This document shows, one piece after another, positions 63,163-64,000 of a stretch of DNA of 64,000 nt; positions within the stretch are counted from its first letter, which is position 1; each line of letters starts with the position of its first letter. The stretch is from VMCP01 sp965659745. GTDB lineage: Bacteria; Bacteroidota; Bacteroidia; NS11-12g; UBA955. Below the pieces are notes generated by a model that did no database searches, had not been told where the DNA came from, and worked only from the letters and a program-made list of their open reading frames with translations. The translations under genes and the position numbers were made by a program. The stretch spans positions 21,487-85,486 of the forward strand of contig CBFHXF010000004.1 of assembly GCA_965659745.1 (NCBI GenBank), written 5' to 3'.

Positions 63163-64000
63163 TTACAATTTGGCGGCAATACCCAAACCAAACCAACGCG
63201 GCATAAGAGGTACGCTGGCAATTTCGCGGTATTCCGTATTAGCGATATTCATGAAATTGGCATAGGCGTTCCAAGACTTCCCCCGAGAGAATTCCAATTT
63301 GGCATCGAACAAATGATAGGCATTTCCATTGGTTCTGTTCACCAGTCGCCAGATGCCCGTTAGGTATACGCCTGTTTGATATTGGGCGGACTCGCCTTCC
63401 CAGAGTTTCACGCGTAAACGCGTGTTTTGCTGATACGTCATAAAATTCAAGGCGTTTTTGGAAAGATTTTCGCCATTGCTAAATTCGCTATCGTCTAATA
63501 CACAAGCATTGAAAACCAATTCTGAATTTTCGGGCAATACGGGCATGAAGTCGCGAATACGCAACTCCCACTCCGCACCCCTAAAGGTCAAATTGGCAAT
63601 ATTATTGGGCGTCCAAGGATCGTTAGGCGAAGAACGTACCCAATCGATCATATCCGTATAGGATTTTTGGAAAATCGATATTTGCGCCGATACCAATCCC
63701 TTTTGGAACCGGTAACCCAACTCTGAGTTTTGCGCCCTTTCGGATTTTAAATTGGGATTGCTGCTATTGGCAGGATCGCGATAGTACCAATCGGTATAGG
63801 TAGGCAAACGCTGTCCGGTACCCAAATTCCCCCATAAAGCCGAAGATTCGGTCCAGCGCCATTGAAATTCAGCTCCCGGATATACCTGGAATCCTACAAA
63901 ATCAGTATGCAAGGCATAGGCCCCAAATGTGGTGGTAAAATCAGGAAACCACTCTTTGATAAACTCTCCGTAAGCCCCTACAATTTCACGCTGGTGATCT
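63163..64000 (-). CDS. TonB-dependent outer-membrane receptor, C-terminal part (cut by window edge)
   Basis: The frame is open from 64000 to the stop at 63163, giving the last 279 residues of the protein. Typical receptor barrel features: GNLGTGQRLPTYTDWYYRDP, NPNLKSERAQNSELGYRFQK, and a final strand ending VPLMPRWFGLGIAAKL. The ATG-like start near 63912 is not real (the codon is TTG inside the gene). The plug domain and TonB box are beyond the edge, so the ligand (siderophore, cobalamin or glycan) cannot be inferred. BtuB/FecA-like rather than SusC-like in size of the visible part. Confidence 0.92.
   Translation of the reverse strand, partial: DHQREIVGAYGEFIKEWFPDFTTTFGAYALHTDFVGFQVYPGAEFQWRWTESSALWGNLGTGQRLPTYTDWYYRDPANSSNPNLKSERAQNSELGYRFQKGLVSAQISIFQKSYTDMIDWVRSSPNDPWTPNNIANLTFRGAEWELRIRDFMPVLPENSELVFNACVLDDSEFSNGENLSKNALNFMTYQQNTRLRVKLWEGESAQYQTGVYLTGIWRLVNRTNGNAYHLFDAKLEFSRGKSWNAYANFMNIANTEYREIASVPLMPRWFGLGIAAKL

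Overview
The window is ordinary chromosomal DNA of a member of the Bacteroidota, probably a draft or metagenome-derived scaffold because it contains one run of Ns (19344-19441). The phylum call rests on several independent signs: a T9SS C-terminal sorting domain protein, GldL/GldM-type proteins, the lipoprotein TamA homologue TamL, DUF4175, DUF5686 and DUF2851 family proteins, a TonB-dependent receptor, a dcw cluster without murF/murB/ddl, few Shine-Dalgarno sequences, and many promoters of the phylum type (TTG, about 19 bases, TAnnTTTG). No tRNA, rRNA, insertion sequence, prophage or CRISPR array was seen, and no gene-free stretch exceeds 300 bases.

Layout. 1-4.2 kb: 5' part of an RND/MMPL exporter, then rpsF-rpsR-rplI and rpmH-rnpA-yidD (both minus) and a small membrane protein. 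4.2-16.8 kb: metG, a giant DUF4175 coiled-coil membrane protein, an rRNA 2'-O-methyltransferase divergent from tamL, clpC and an unknown gene. 16.9-23 kb: dnaB, an HtrA protease (with the N gap), and an ECF sigma factor / membrane anti-sigma-like / dapF operon. 23-27.5 kb: a secreted BNR-repeat T9SS cargo, lipA and a small envelope protein. 27.5-43 kb: a complete, tightly overlapped division and cell-wall cluster, mraZ-rsmH-ftsL-ftsI-murE-mraY-murD-ftsW-murG-murC-ftsQ-ftsA-ftsZ, preceded by two sets of MraZ operator repeats that flank a strong promoter. 43-53.4 kb: glycosyltransferases, an MFS exporter, an Fe-S CCG-domain protein, a Usp-like protein, a SprT-like protease, lhgO, DUF2851 and sucB. 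53.5-59.6 kb: a five-gene operon described below. 59.8-64 kb: DUF5686 protein, a 34-bp repeat array, DUF423 protein, a 22-bp repeat array, and the 3' part of a TonB-dependent receptor.

The most unusual locus is the 53.5-59.6 kb operon. In transcription order it encodes a signal-peptide/coiled-coil/membrane-anchor protein, a short GldL homologue with the conserved membrane glutamate, two different GldM homologues side by side, and a protein that seems to join a beta-helical periplasmic part to a PorG/DUF6089-like outer-membrane barrel. GldK and GldN are absent. I read it as a second, free-standing proton-motive-force motor derived from the type 9 secretion/gliding motor, with its own outer-membrane partner. 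That reading is inference from motif-level similarity; what it moves or energises cannot be told from sequence.
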